Below, piece after piece: positions 24,291 through 37,004 of a stretch of 64,000 nucleotides of DNA. The notes under the pieces were generated by a model that saw nothing but the letters and a program-made list of their open reading frames with translations, searched no databases and was not told the DNA's origin. Position numbers and translations under genes: made by a program. Numbering within the stretch: position 1 is the first letter of the stretch; each line of letters opens with the position of its first letter. The stretch comes from Lophius americanus (taxonomy: Eukaryota; Chordata; Actinopteri; Lophiiformes; Lophiidae), in assembly GCA_037951165.1 (NCBI GenBank), contig JBBDHG010000153.1, forward strand, positions 1,052,501 through 1,116,500, in the 5' to 3' direction.

Positions 24291-24579
24291 GAGAATCTCT
24301 CAATTGTTTGTAGTTGTCTGTTGTGCTTTCCACTTCAGCATCCCTGTTCAGCCCAGTTGAGCCCCAACTCCACCCACAAAGGAACATCATAGGATTCAAA
24401 TGGAAACAAGGCATCACTAATGGGCATAATAATTTCAAGAGTGTCTCGCCACATTATGACTTCTCTACTCCAAACGGCTTATTATCCTTTTTGTTTTATT
24501 CTATTATAAACTCTGAAACATTTATCATCTGTGGAATGTGGGAACACTTTCATGCCAATCCGTTCATTAGTTTTGCCCT

Positions 24580-24795
24580 AATCTTGTTTGGAGACAGACG
24601 GACAGACAGAGAAACAGACAGGAGAGAAGACATAACCTCCTCCCGTGGCGGAGGTAATGAACAGAACACTTTTACATCTACACAAACCGTTATGTACGTT
24701 ATAACTTTTATAATCGTTGATTCTTTATGTTGGCCTTTACCAATTTCCCTTTCTGGGATCAATAAAGTGAGTCTAAGTCTAATTCTAAGTCTAAC
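24580..24795 (+). mobile_element. retrotransposon 3' tail
   Basis: Short 'gacagacggacagacagag' repeats are followed by 'cataacctcctcccgtggcg' and then 'ctgggatcaataaagtga' with a 'gtctaagtct' microsatellite. The ending 'ggatcaataaagt' plus a short tandem repeat is the usual 3' end of truncated fish LINE copies. No reverse transcriptase remains. Confidence 0.6.
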
Positions 24796-25274
24796 TTTGT
24801 CTTTTTCTTCAAGCTACGTCAGCAATTAATCTGTTCTGTCAACAGGACTCACAGATATTCACGGACTGGTGGTGTAACTAAAGACTCCCGTGATGACGAG
24901 CTGTAATCCAATCAAACCCGTTACTCCTCCATCTTTCCACAAGCCCCCCCGACAACGGCTGAAGTCCTCACGGGACGCCATCACACCTGGGTGGGAATTA
25001 CCGCTTTAAGCGAAACCACATTACATTCCACATCGACTACGCACTCCTATGATGAGCGTATCTGCGCGGACGCACGAGGGGGTTTGATACGGGTGGAGTG
25101 AACGGAACCTTACATTCCAGATTTCATAGACGAGACTAGACTTCTTTTTTTCTCTTTCTTTTTTTTTTTTTACACGTACCCCTCAAACTGGTCTCTGGCA
25201 GGAAGATAAAGTCAGGGAGAAAAAGTGAAGAGCGATGCAGCCATGGGAATTCTCCTCCCTACGAAAGCTGCATA

Positions 25275-25307
<33 letters not shown>
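25275..25307 (+). repeat. CA microsatellite
   Basis: About 16 CA units followed by 'tgcacacgcaca'. Confidence 0.95.
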
Positions 25308-25309
<2 letters not shown>

Positions 25310-26034
25310 CACACGCACATTATCAGTACTCACGTACACAAACAAAGACTAATCCATCAGTCACTCATCAGATTTTTCACTCCTCTTCCTCGTCTTTCCT
25401 TGATGTTTTTTGCTGCCTTGTGAATTCATGAGACCTTCATCGGGCGAGCGAAATAAAAAAGACTAAAAGAAAAGTCGAGTTTAATTGTTCACCACAAAGA
25501 CAAGACGATGTCCAACAATTCCGTTCCAGTCTTCTGAGTGCGTCCGCGCTCGCTCTGTAAACATTCGGAAAAAACATTGGTCTTCATCCTCGATTGGTTG
25601 TAAACAACAACAACATTGTGTGCATCACGGCCGACATCTGGAGCGGGACAGGAACATATTGCGGGCAGATTACGTTGCTAAGTGTCAGCTGGTGAAAACC
25701 CTCTGGTGACTTTCTCTCCAGCTCTCGGAGAGTTTTTATAATCCAGACTAATTCATCATTTGTTCTCATTAACATATCATTCGTTCCTGTTGTCAGACCC
25801 CTGAATGAGTTCATGACGGCAGCTCTGGTGTGAGCTACAAATACTACCTTTTGACACAGGCGTTGAATTATCACCGGTCTTGTAAAAGCACACGGCAGCA
25901 TATTTTATCGTTATGTCCTGCATTGAATCAGAAAAAAAACAAATTCTGTTGTAGGAGAATAAAAAATCTGATTTAATGAAGACAGATTACGTCTTTTCAT
26001 ATTGAACTGGCATTTCTTTAACGTGTCCCGGACT

Positions 26035-26370
26035 TCACGGTCTGGGACATTAATCGATATCAGCTGCACTCACTCAGCCAGTCATATCCCTCCATTCATC
26101 GTGACACACCTTCATCATTAGCCCATCATCATCAGCTGCTGTCTTTTTTAAATATGATTCTCCCCATTCATCCAGTTCTTTCATGCTGCCCTCCACCGCC
26201 GCCTCGACTTTGCCGATCCATCACTGTCATCATTAATCAGTCTCAGCAGAGTCATCAGCCACCACCACCAGTATCCAGACCACAAGACTGCTGTTGCTCG
26301 GGGCAAATACCCTCTGATCACAATCTCACTGAAGAGTGAGTGCCGACGACTTTCTACCGGACCTTTATCA
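26035..26370 (-). repeat. family A dispersed repeat, copy 2 (fullest copy)
   Basis: On the - strand this copy reads in the same order as copy 1. The blocks are the GTATCCAGA/CCACCACCA core at about 26240-26285, 'catccagttctttcatgct', 'gctgctgtcttttttaaata', 'cattagcccatcatcatc' and 'taatcgatatcagctgcac'. To the right it also has 'gactttctaccggaccttta', shared with the 53.1 kb copy. It gives the best view of the family, about 330 bp. Confidence 0.8.
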
Positions 26371-26559
26371 ACTGCCAGCTGTTGTTATGCATCCGAGTCC
26401 AGGAATAGGATGGGTCAGCTCGTATTAATGGACATGTAGACAGCTTTAAATGGGACTATCCTGCAGCCGATCCTGCCTTGCGCATTGTTTTGTGCATTTT
26501 CCAAAAAACGATCCTCTTGTTGTGGGAAGCCATTACATCCATACACCTAACGTTTCTGT

Positions 26560-27075
26560 TCCTCTACAACGGTCCACTTAACCTCTCTGTCCTTCTATAA
26601 CTAGTCCACTTAAACTCTCTGTCCCTCCATAACTAGTCCACTTAGCCTTTGTCCCTCTATAACTAGTGCATTTAACTCTCTCTCCCTCCATAACTAGTCA
26701 CTTAGTCTCTCTGTCCTTCTATAACTGGTCCACTTAGCATATCTGTCCTTCTATAAATAGTCCACTTACCATATCTGTCCTTCTATAACTAGTCCACTTA
26801 GCATATCTGTCCCTCTATAACAAGTCCATTTAAACACTCTGTCCCTCCATAACTAGTCCACTTAGCGTTTGTCCCTCTATAACTAGTCCATTTAACTCTC
26901 TCTTCCTACATAACTAGTCACTTAGTCTCTCTGTCCTTCTATAACTAGTCCACTTAGCATATCTGTCCTTCTAAAAATAGTCCACTTAGCATATCTGTCC
27001 TTGTATAACTAGTCCACTTAACCCCTCTGCCTTCTATAACTAGCCCGCTTAGCTTCTCTGTCCTTCTATACCTCA
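26560..27075 (+). repeat. minisatellite, ~32-bp monomer with 220-bp higher-order unit
   Basis: About 16 copies of a monomer like 'tataactagtccacttagca' + 'tatctgtccttc' stand head to tail. Variants (for example 'cttagc-tttgtccctctat' followed by 'aactagt-catttaactctc', then a shorter 'aactagtcacttagtctc') recur in the same order exactly 220 bp apart, for example 26641 against 26861 and 26611 against 26831. So a block of about seven monomers has been duplicated. Confidence 0.93.
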
Positions 27076-28815
27076 TCCACCATTGTCCACCGGTGTCTCT
27101 GTCCCACCATAACCAAACAAATCTTAGAACAGAACATTTTTTAGTACTCTTTCAAGAACATTTGTGCAGGGATGTTAACATCATCCTTGAGGCGACAGGC
27201 TTTCCAGTGTTAGTACGTGTCTCCATGAGCTGTCCTTCATTTGAAGTGGTCCATCAACTGTCCTACCAGAGGGTTCATTCAACTGGGTCTCGTTAGAGAC
27301 TTTGGCTTGCCTTGATGTTATAAGCCTCGGTTAATTATAATAATGATACACATTTTGGATCCTACTTCCTGACCAGTAAAGCTATATATCCATCAAAGTC
27401 GACTTCCTCAACATCAAAAAATAGCTGCCCACTGCCAGATTCCAATTTTCGTAACCACAGCACTCCCAGTCTGAAATATTAAAGTATTCCTGCGTAAAAC
27501 CCTCCGGTATGGTCCTTTAATCACCTCTTATCCCACTCAACACCCCAGAGAGAAGAGGAGCGCTTCAGCTCCAGAGAAGAACATCACAATAAACTTCCCC
27601 ACCCTGAGCCCTGGTCACGGTCCAAGGTCAAGACCATCGTCGACGGTACGATTTCTATTCCAGCACTCCCACTTTATTGCACCCCTCTCTCTTTCTCTAT
27701 CACCTCACTTACAAAGTATCCATCCCCATGTGGACTGAACGCTTTATGAAGACTTGGACTCTGAATCATCGCAGATGTTTCGCTTTTGCTTCAGAGCATT
27801 GCGGTTACTCCTAATGTCCACTCGTCAACATATCCTACAAACACATGGAAGTTCTTACTCCCCACAAGAACTTCTTAGGGCCTGGGCCACTCGAGGCTAC
27901 GGGATTGAAAGTGGGATGTTGGACAAAGCTACATTTTTTCACACTTACAGCAAAAGTGATGGAAAGATGAACTTGTAAAGACCGCATCCCACCACTTACA
28001 TGTGTTACGCATTACAGCCCCCCTTCTTTTCCGTTTTTTTGCTCGGTTTTTGCGCTCGCTGCTCCCCACCTGTTCTGCTCTAAACTCTTAAACATTGTGA
28101 TGACAAATCTGAGAAGTGTATTTGTATTTTGTCTTCATACGTCAACTTTTCTTCACCCATTCATATCCATCTCCCTCATCTTTTAGCTTGCGCAAAAGGG
28201 GAACTCTTATCTCCCATCCTGTCCCCTCCGGGACTGAAAAGAGCTGTCCTCATTGTGTTTTATGTGGTGTGGGGATCCACGCCGGTCTTATCTCTGCTAT
28301 CTGGATTCCCCCTCCAGCAGGAGAGAAAAAACCTCAAGCTGGATGAAGAGAACAGTCCAGGCTTGCGGTTATATTAGCCAGCTGTCGTGTCCACAGAGAA
28401 TTTTCAGCCACAATAGCCCCGAGTGAGAATAGCGTTCTTCATTGGGACTTTCCATGATCTGTTTAATAAACTAATGTACTTGGAATGGAGCGAGCGATTG
28501 CCTCTGATGACTTATTGTTTGTTTTCCAGTGCTAGACAACTGCAGTGTAGCGTTTATTATGTGATGTCCTCCAGTCATTTTCAAAGCAGTAGTGAACTTT
28601 GGACACACGAGTTTTGCGCACAAACCAGTTGAACTCACATAGTTGGCAGAAATGCTTACGCTAAAGACTCGCCACACCCACGGCGAGTGAAGAATGGTTT
28701 GGATGGCACGGGAAGGTTTCCCCACCAATCCTCTGAATTTAAAACTGGATTTGTGTCAGATTTACAAGTTGAAATGGAATCAACCCCTTAAATCCAAAAG
28801 GATCTACCAAACTGC
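27075..28815. other. intergenic, no gene recognised
   Basis: Mixed sequence with no clear repeat and no recognisable peptide in six frames. Confidence 0.5.
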
Positions 28816-29565
28816 ATTTGTAAGTGTTTGCAGCTGGACCAGACACACCCAAACTTGATTACTACCAGCCTCGTCCAATCACATCTTCACTTACATGGAC
28901 CATATTCAGAAACATGGGGCTGGCTCAACCAAGAACTTTCAAAAGACACGAGGAGGAAAGTGATTGAAACACATAACTCTGAGAAGTGTTACAAATCTAT
29001 TTCCAAGGTTTCTGTGACTCCATGGATCCAATGTGAGATACTTAATCTACAAATGGAAAACACTTGGAACAATGAACTTCATTCAGGAAGATCCAAGTGG
29101 AACATCCAAGGAACTGCAGGCCTCTCTCGCCTCCACAGAGATGAATGTTTGTGGCGGCGTCAGGGCAAAATGGGCATCCATGGCAGAGTTTACTAAAGCA
29201 AAAGGACATTAAGGCTAATTGTATTTTTTCCACAAGACACAGTAGAAGCATTTGGGAGAATATTCTATGGACCCATGAGTCATAGGAGACTGGGGTCCTG
29301 TTAAAACTGGTGCAAACCAAACCAAACATTCCACAAAAGGAACCTTTATCAACCGGGAAGGTGGTAATTTAATGTGAAGGGGATGTTTAGCTGCTTCAGG
29401 GCCAGGGTAACTTGTCATTATTGGGTAAAGCAGGAATCCTGCTGTCTATCGGAGAATTCTGAGGGGTGAACGTCAGGTCATCGGTCTGTGAGATGGAGTC
29501 TGAACCTGAACCCTTATTCCTTTGGCAGACGTGAAAAGATCAGCTCATGCTCACAGACGTTCGAT
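28815..29565 (+). mobile_element. Tc1/mariner-like transposon relic
   Basis: Translation across frames gives decayed Tc1-type transposase segments. In order they are DTRRKVIETHNSEKCYKSIS (N-terminal helix-turn-helix), then 'KMGIHGRV' and 'KRTLRLIVFFPQDTVEAFGR' (frame-shifted), then the WTHES region at the first catalytic Asp, then 'GCLAASGPG' followed by further decayed blocks. Stops and frameshifts interrupt every part, and the first catalytic Asp of the TDES block reads as His, so the element is dead. The 5' terminus probably starts near 28815; terminal inverted repeats were not identified. The right end abuts family A copy 3 at 29.6 kb. Confidence 0.8.
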
Positions 29566-29599
29566 TGTTCTAGAAGCGGTGTGGAATATCCCTCCCTCT

Positions 29600-29765
29600 G
29601 GAGTTTGATACTGGTGGTGGTGGCCGATAACTCTGCTGAGGCTGATAAATGATGATACTGATGGATCTGCGAGTGATAGGCTGAGATGGGGAGTTGGAGG
29701 GCGCATGAACAAGCACCGTGAAAGAACTAGAAGAATGGACGGAGAATAATATCATTATTGAAATT
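29600..29765 (+). repeat. family A dispersed repeat, copy 3 (partial)
   Basis: The copy has 'gatactggtggtggtggccg', 'ataactctgctgaggctgat', 'tgatgatactgatggatc' and 'agaactagaagaatgga'. It stops before the gcagctgatatc block. Confidence 0.78.
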
Positions 29766-30984
29766 GGATAAACTTCATGCCCTGTTAAGAACAACAAATT
29801 AACTGTTTAAGAAACGTTTTGGTTGACAAATCTGACTCTTATCAGTCAGATTTCCCTCCTCCCATCAACAGTTGTGTTGACCCCATCTCTGTTTCGGGTG
29901 GAGGGTGTGTTCGCACAACAACATGAAAAAGAAACAACACATTGTAAAGCTTTCTACTCTGGATCCTGATGATTGGCTGGAGCGGTTGCAACATTTCTTG
30001 GGCCACGTGTTGCCCTTTTCACGGCCATCACATTATACAATCCGCAGCGGTCGGGCCTGACTGGACTTCAAAACAGTGTCTCTGGAAATTCTGTTCATAT
30101 TGAGCAAATTTGTGTCTCACAATTTACAATTGGTAACAACGTTTAACAATTTTCGATGGTCAACCAAAGACTTTTATCTACTTTCTCACAGGATTCCCAA
30201 CTTTCCTTTCAGACAGTTGGGAACAAACACTAAACACATTCAATCTGAAGCAGATTTCTGATCGGTCGTTTGTAGAACACACTGCCACGTCAATGAAGTC
30301 AAAGTGAAACAGTTCCCTCGTTTATGCAACCAGAACAGATTCATCCGCATCCGTTTTCATTCCAGCCTTCTTCACATTTCAATGTCATAGCGGAGGAATT
30401 ATCCATCAACAGAGGGGATAAAATAAACGAGCTTGAACGGTTTCTTAGATAAACAACTTAAGAAGATTAAAACATTTTAACAAGTGAGCTTTTAATTAAC
30501 TGGACGGCACTCAGAGCGCACAGAACCCCCCGCCAAGCATCTCTGTGGACGCATTACGGCATAGCACTTAAAAACCTCGTGAAATCACATTGCTATCATC
30601 ATTATTAGTTTCATGGTAAGTAACGGCGATTTTCACTCGAGGCAATATTTTTTCTGTCAGGATCTAGCTTTTGAAGACATGTTATTTTATAATAGATCTT
30701 CATTTTGCAACCCTAGGCTAGTTCTGTTTGAGAGATTTACCTACAGGATACACACTACGCGGGAGTATTAAGGTCGGGCATCAGGAGAAAAAGGAGGAGG
30801 AAGGAGGATTTTTTTCATATTTCACTTGGATGAGCGACTCTGAATCGTCACTCGGAGGACAGGAGTTGTTGCTCTCCGTTCAAGACGTGAGAAGAATCAG
30901 GGGAGATTCTTTCAGCTGATACCGGATCACAGAACCGACACATGAAGACAGAAAACGGCCTACATTCGAACTGATTTCAGAGTC

Positions 30985-31150
30985 ACCGTCATTTCATGTT
31001 TTTGGACAGTTAGGCGACGCTGGACAACCCAGAAGGAACCCACACAAACACCTGGAGAACATGGAAACCACATGTGGATTTGAACCCAGAACCTTCTCGG
31101 CGTGGTCCGACTGTGTTCCATCCACTGCAACACCCTGCTGCCATTTGTTG
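30985..31150 (-). mobile_element. tRNA-derived SINE fragment
   Basis: On the - strand, 'gcagtggatggaacacagtc' and 'gttctgggttcaaatcc' resemble the A- and B-box regions of a tRNA-derived head. They are followed by the complement of 'gaacccacacaaacacctgg' and 'agaacatggaaaccacat'. This is the well-known fish/amphibian SINE body ('acccacgcaaacac..gagaacatgcaaac'). It has diverged from the usual form and should be inactive. Confidence 0.75.
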
Positions 31151-31859
31151 AAACATGCAAGTTTGGATCTGTGACAAATGGACCCAGTGTGTTTGAAAAC
31201 ACAATATAATAGTACCGGTACTGTTGTTTTCTTATGGCCTCTACGGGATAAGTGAGTTGTTGTCTTATCTAATCTTATGTCTACTCAGCACGTCTGTGAC
31301 TGGACCCTAATTCTGACCTCCTGCATGAAGATCTGACCCATTACAAACCCATCCACCACCGCCAGCTCCTTCACTTTGCCACACATACGCCACAAGCACA
31401 GTCTGGCACTAAATGTCGATTTCACGATGTCATCTTCCAAAATGTCGGTCTTTTTCTTCGGATGATTACCTTCACTTACATGCAGGATCCATCTCTGTAC
31501 TTTACTGGCCCACATTTACCTTGTGTCCATCTGTCCAAACTCAGTTGCACCGCATGAGAGCAACAGTTGCTCAACCTGAAGGTGATGCACGTCTGCGTGT
31601 AAGCATCCCATAAAAGACACATGAACTCATCATAACTCGGTGAGGTCATCATAACGTGGATGGACTCCATCCACAGCTGGATGGCTTCGCGGCTCCTCCT
31701 CGACCTGCTGTCCTCTCTGCTTACTATCACTTCTGCTTTCGCTCTCACTCTGTGCGCTGAGCATCAGGTTGGTCAGATGAAGCGGGTCACACCACAACCA
31801 TCGTTTGGTCATGAGTCCGAGCAGCTGTCACACAGGCGGTTCCCCCCGCTGTATTTCAC

Positions 31860-32060
31860 ATGCTAATGCCTGTGGCTACTTTTCCCTCAAGTGACGGTCG
31901 CCATCAATCAGGCGGACATGAGCGAAACTGTAAGCTGATTAATTGTTTGCTCTTTGGATCAGTTTATGTGCTGAACACAAAGAGTTATGCCGACGCCGCC
32001 CAGCTTTACACATGTGCCGGAACTCTTCTGCGTCATTAGTGTCCATGTGCGTGAAGCGCA
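31860..32060. promoter_or_regulatory. candidate conserved non-coding element
   Basis: A non-repetitive stretch with 'cacatgctaatgcc', 'cgccatcaatcaggcg' (TGATTGAT-type Pbx/Meis-like core on the - strand) and 'aagctgattaattgtttgc'. The composition suits a developmental enhancer. Evidence is compositional only. Confidence 0.25.
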
Positions 32061-32369
32061 GAGACAGCTGGGCGACGGCGATAAAGCAACACGTTTTTTC
32101 GCTGGCTTTGGCGCGATAGAGGCCGGGCCCGTTTAATCCTTCGGCGCGCGGAATTAATTTGGTGTTCCTCGACTCCCTGGCTCGGAGCGAAGGCGCCGTA
32201 TGGCGCCGTTGACCCTCAGTGGGCGCTGGAAGACACAGCCTCAAAGCAGAGGTGAGGATTAAAGAAGATCCAATTAGATTAGTGGCCATGAAATGATAAA
32301 AAAAAAAAAAAGAAAAAGAAAATGGATTTAAATTTAAAAAAAATTTCACTCTGCATATTACTTAAATTT

Positions 32370-32765
32370 AATGATAATATTGATTTATGCCGCAGCCTAA
32401 GGTAGTGGTTTCTGTTTATAGCTCCCACTAGTGGATACAGGTGGTATTTAGCAGCCAAAATCCCTCCGTTCCACAAAAACTGTGGAGAATAACATTATTT
32501 CTGTCAGATTTGATGCGGTAGTTATCGAAAGAGTTTCTGAGAAAATTCAGTGATTGATTTGTTTCATGGTGTCACTTATAATAGTACTAATATAATTATG
32601 TTAGAGCCTTTTTTATCTAATAGAGAAATAATTTTAAGGCTGGTCTGCCCGTAGACACCGAGGTTATCCAAACAAACCTGATAGTTGTGGAGTTATTTTA
32701 AGTTTATTTTGGGTATGGACTTCAGACGAGGCTTAACTCAAAATAACCAACGAGCATAAAATGTT
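32370..32765 (+). repeat. family C dispersed repeat, copy 2
   Basis: Pairs with 23.84-24.29 kb. The shared blocks are 'ttgatttatg', 'cccactagtggatacaggtg', 'gccaaaatccct', 'gtcagatttgatgc', 'tgtttcatggtgt', 'ataattatgtta', 'gacaccgaggttatccaaac' and 'gaggcttaactcaaaat'. Confidence 0.75.
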
Positions 32766-33149
32766 AATGAAATGGGTCTTATGTTACAGTTTAGGCCCCT
32801 AGGGGTACATTGTGGTATTGTAGGGGGTACGTATGATTATTATGTCAACTCTTAATTATACAAAGCGGCTCAGGGTCTTACAACTTTGTCTCCTGTACAA
32901 TGATCAAACAAAATAATGTATTATTCCTGATATGGTACGATGCCTAGAAACTTTTTACAAGTCCAAAATTGTATCTATTTGTCCAATAAACAACATTTTA
33001 TACACAATTTAAAATGTATGGAGGAAGATTAGGGCAACAGGACTGTTTTAACTTCTAAATGGTCATTTCAGTGAGAAATACAACTTTAATCTCAGCTTTA
33101 TTTTACTGTAAAAAGAATAAGAAAATGTTCCCCCCCCCCCAAAAGGAAT

Positions 33150-33275
33150 CAGATAATGGGCTAATGAAGAAGGTGCGTCACTGGGATTGGCCGGTTGAGG
33201 CTGGGTGAAGCTGATATCAGTTGTGGTGAAGAGTATGAGCAGTAACTGTGGCCTGAGTGTGCAAGGAGATAGTCC
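33150..33275 (+). repeat. family A dispersed repeat, copy 4 (3' part)
   Basis: 'gataatgggctaatgaagaa', 'ggtgcgtcac', 'agctgatatcagttg' and then 'gtgtgcaaggagatagtcct' match copy 2 and the right end of copy 5. Confidence 0.65.
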
Positions 33276-35199
33276 TCCTGAATAAACTTTCATAGATCTG
33301 CATTGGAGTTTCTTGAATAATCCTAAAATAAAGATCCGTATGAATAGGCTGGGGTGTTTTTTTTTGAGCAGTTGTTCCTTTTGTCGTCACTCTCCGATGT
33401 TCCAGAGCGTCCTGCCGGAGCGAGTCCCACGAACCCATTTCGTTCTGAGGTGGTGCTATTCCTCCGTGCGTCAACGCCGCCCTGCTGCCGTTGCTCCTGG
33501 CAACATGCTAAATGTCAGGAGAGCGAGACATGGTGTCGGATGTCTGATGATGATGATGATGGGGACGAGAAGCCGAGAAACAATGCAATTATCTCCTGCG
33601 TCATCTCACCTGAAGAGAGGAGCTGCAGACGGATTACAAAAGCCTTCTGCTGGGATGTCGGATCAGTCAGCTTGATCCTTTTTTTCAAGAAGATTCTGAC
33701 GTGAATCAGGACGATACACCGATCTGTCCCCCTTCATTTAACTCCCCCGCGAATGTCTCGTGGGATATGCAATCGTCTGAAGATCAATGAAGTCCTTTCT
33801 CTTCTAAATCATCTCATTAAGACGTCTTTTGTTGCGGATGGCATCCCCTCTCCGTCCCAACCCCATTCTCTCAATTTCTTCTCCCTCTTTATCGGATCGT
33901 CCTCCGCAGGCCGTCCAAAGCGCTCCCCCGGGAGCCTCGCTGTAATTCCAGAGTAGATTAAAAGAAGATACGGTATCTGAAGGCGGCAGGCCCTGAGAAT
34001 GACGCCACTTGGGAGACAAAGAGAGGGAGAGGTAAGGGATGACAAGGACGGAAACCGAGACAGAGGCAGAGAAGAATGGCTGAAGGATGGTGGCGGTCCG
34101 GCGAGCAGAAGTGGATCAGATAGAGTGGAACGAGGGAGACGGACAGAAACGTCGATGGGTTCGGACAGTCTTTGTTATTGGTCCACAGGGAGAAAGTTAG
34201 GCCCCCCCTTAGTCTTAAATACACTCTGTTAATCAAACAGTTTCTCCTGGAGGGCTTCACAGACGCCTGGCCCACCACCAGCACATCACAAGCTCGGCAA
34301 GCGGCTCGTCACGCTGGATGCAAGTATTAGGAGCCGTAAAGAAAACAAAACACAAAACATCAATTGACAACAGATATCAGAGATAAGACAACTCTGGAAC
34401 GCAGGTTGTGCTGGAATCAAGCGCTCGCCAGTTTTTTGATGAAATGAGATAGTGGCGTGCGATGTAGATCAGGCAGCCATATTGGAAAAAAAAAAAAGGC
34501 GGGACAGAGGCGACGCCAGCTGCTTCATTTGAAACAGTTGTTACGCACAAAAATGTCTGCATGCAGAGAAACACAAACGCCACTTATTACAGTGGAGCCC
34601 AAAGAAGGAACCACAAAAATAAACGTACGGTAGTAAACAAGCGGCCATTATTGACACCATTTTTTCACTTTTAAACCGGTTAAACATTACTCATCCAAAA
34701 CGTCCTTGAAAAGAAAGAGCGTCATTTGGAATAGTTGTTTTTCAAACTTCAATAATGCACCTTTTTTGGATTATTTTCTCAGCCAAGTAGCCAACGGTCA
34801 GCACAAAACGTTTTTGCTAGGAAAATGTGTGTTTAAAAAAAGTCCCATCAGTGTCTTGTTATAGTAAATTATTGCATGAAACATTTGAAATGTTTACAAT
34901 CCCTCTAGACTTTTGTGACAATCCAACTTTCTGTCATTTTGGAAATTAGTTGACTCTGTTTTTCTTTTTCTTTTTTTGTTTCTCAGCTGTGTTGTTGCTC
35001 TTTCACCCACATTTATTTTCTTTTTTCATTTCATTTTCGTTCTTCTTTTTCTGCACAAACTTCCCTTTCAATGCATTTGTTGTTTGCATTTAGAACGGAG
35101 CTGCTGATTTAAAAGACGACGGTTTATTTGACTTATAATTGTATTTTATCCATTTTTTTAAAAATCTACTGCTTTTGAATACATTTTGCTTATAACAGT

Positions 35200-35291
35200 T
35201 ATAATAATAATAAAAACAACAACAACAATAATAATAACAGTAGTAATAATAATAACAATAACAATAATAATAATAATAATAACAATAATAG
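35200..35291 (+). repeat. AAT/AAC compound microsatellite
   Basis: Mixed AAT, AAC and AAG-free triplets. On the - strand this reads as a Tyr/Cys-rich peptide, which is an artefact. Confidence 0.9.
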
Positions 35292-35569
35292 CAATTTAAA
35301 AAACAATAATAAATGCATTGGTAAATTTTCACATTTATAAAAATTAAACTTTAGTGAGAAAAAATTTAGAATTCAATAGACTTCAAAAAATTTTCATGCA
35401 TTTATAAAATATTGGGTTTTTTTTATTTAATTTTGTTATTTAAGTCAGAATTATGACATAAATCAACGTTTACAATGAAAAAAAATGAATAAAATTTAAT
35501 GGGAATGCTGAATTAATTAATTAATTAATTAAGAAAAAAGATGGTTTAACTGACTTATAGTTTGTTTAT

Positions 35570-35597
35570 GTATTATTATTATTATTATTATTATTAG
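35570..35597 (+). repeat. ATT microsatellite
   Basis: About nine ATT units. Confidence 0.9.
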
Positions 35598-37004
35598 AGT
35601 AAACTTACTGTAGTACTCATTCTTGAGTGATTGCTATGTGAGATTTTCAAAGAAAATCAAAGAAAATCTCACGTATGTTCAAAAGCGTTGAAACAAATTT
35701 GAGAGAATTCATCTCAAAGACTAAAAACTTGTTCCGGTTTGTATGAATGTGGATTGTTTGTATGAATGTGGACAGATAGTCCCACTGCTGTGTTTTCTTA
35801 TCAGCTGGTTTAACAGTAGAGAGCATGAAATAGAAAGGCCAAATCAATAAGCTTGCGCCCGATGGGATTATTTTTGTTTTGATTTGTCTCCGTTAAATCC
35901 TCAGTTTCCTGTAGTTGGTAGGCTGACAACAGAGCGACCCTCTGCCTCCTGAGTGACCCTCTGCCTCCTGAGTGCTGCTCTGCATCCTGCTTAAAATCTC
36001 TCATTTAACAGTTTTTACCACATCATTTAAATCACTGGATTAAATCACAAATCATGGATTGTTGTATTATGACATTAGGCTTTTTCAGCCCTTTTGCTTC
36101 CAGGACTGAAGAGGAGGAACAAAAAGGAGTTGAAATGTTTGCCAGAAGCCTGCGTCTTAACCGCTTTCATATTCATTATTATTCTCAGATTGAACAACTC
36201 CACCCTCTCCCACATGAACTTCCACATCTGTCAAACGGGTGTTTCTGCAGATCAATCCAAACATCTGCTTTTGCCGGTGCAATATTCTGAATCTGAGCGG
36301 CAGAACATAAATCAGCTGGTGTGTTGGTCCAAGGATATAAATCCTCCGCTCGATATGCAGAGTTCTCCCACCTGCTGATTGGTTCTGGTGACACGATGTC
36401 CGGCTGAATCGGGACGTGAAACCGATTAGACCCTGCTCTAATTACCGGGCTGCAGTTCAATCACTGTCAAAGCGTCTCGCTGCAGTCGCTGGGATTGTTC
36501 AGGTGCTTCAGTCGTGCCAGCGGGCTCCTTGTTCTAACACACCCTCACAAGACAACCACAATCCCTCAACCTAGCGGCGTGTAGCGCCCCACCAATGGCG
36601 TCTCAAGCGGGGCTTCCTATGGAGCGGACCCTTCATCCTGGCATTGCTCTGTTTGACTCTGACAGCTGGGACAAATGGAACAGTTGGAGAACGGGTCTCC
36701 TGGCCACGTCCCATCACGCTGCAGCACAGCTTGGCTCTGAGATCATTGTTATCTTCAGGGAAAAGACGAAAAAGCCGTCGGAACCGCTGAGCCGCAGAGG
36801 AGCGGCGGTACCAGCCTGCTCGGTTCATGGTGGCAGCAAACATCCATTAAAGGAGCCGACTTATAGACATTCAATTATTGTTGTTTCTATCCGTGTTAGA
36901 GTGATTGTACCGCCAATGAACCCTTTAATGTCTAATGTTTGGTTGAGCTTATCTTTCTTACTGTAAAATCAGACTGATCTGTTTATAATATGACTCAGTG
37001 GCAG

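Noticed and set aside
24314..24829. 171-residue + strand open frame
   Set aside because: It runs through a retrotransposon 3' tail and its short tandem repeat, has no conserved motif and ends in Ser/Leu microsatellite coding.
36595..36966. 123-residue frame beginning MASQAGLPMERTL
   Set aside because: It looks protein-like in composition but I recognise no domain, and it has no flanking splice sites or neighbours of support. Left out as a gene.
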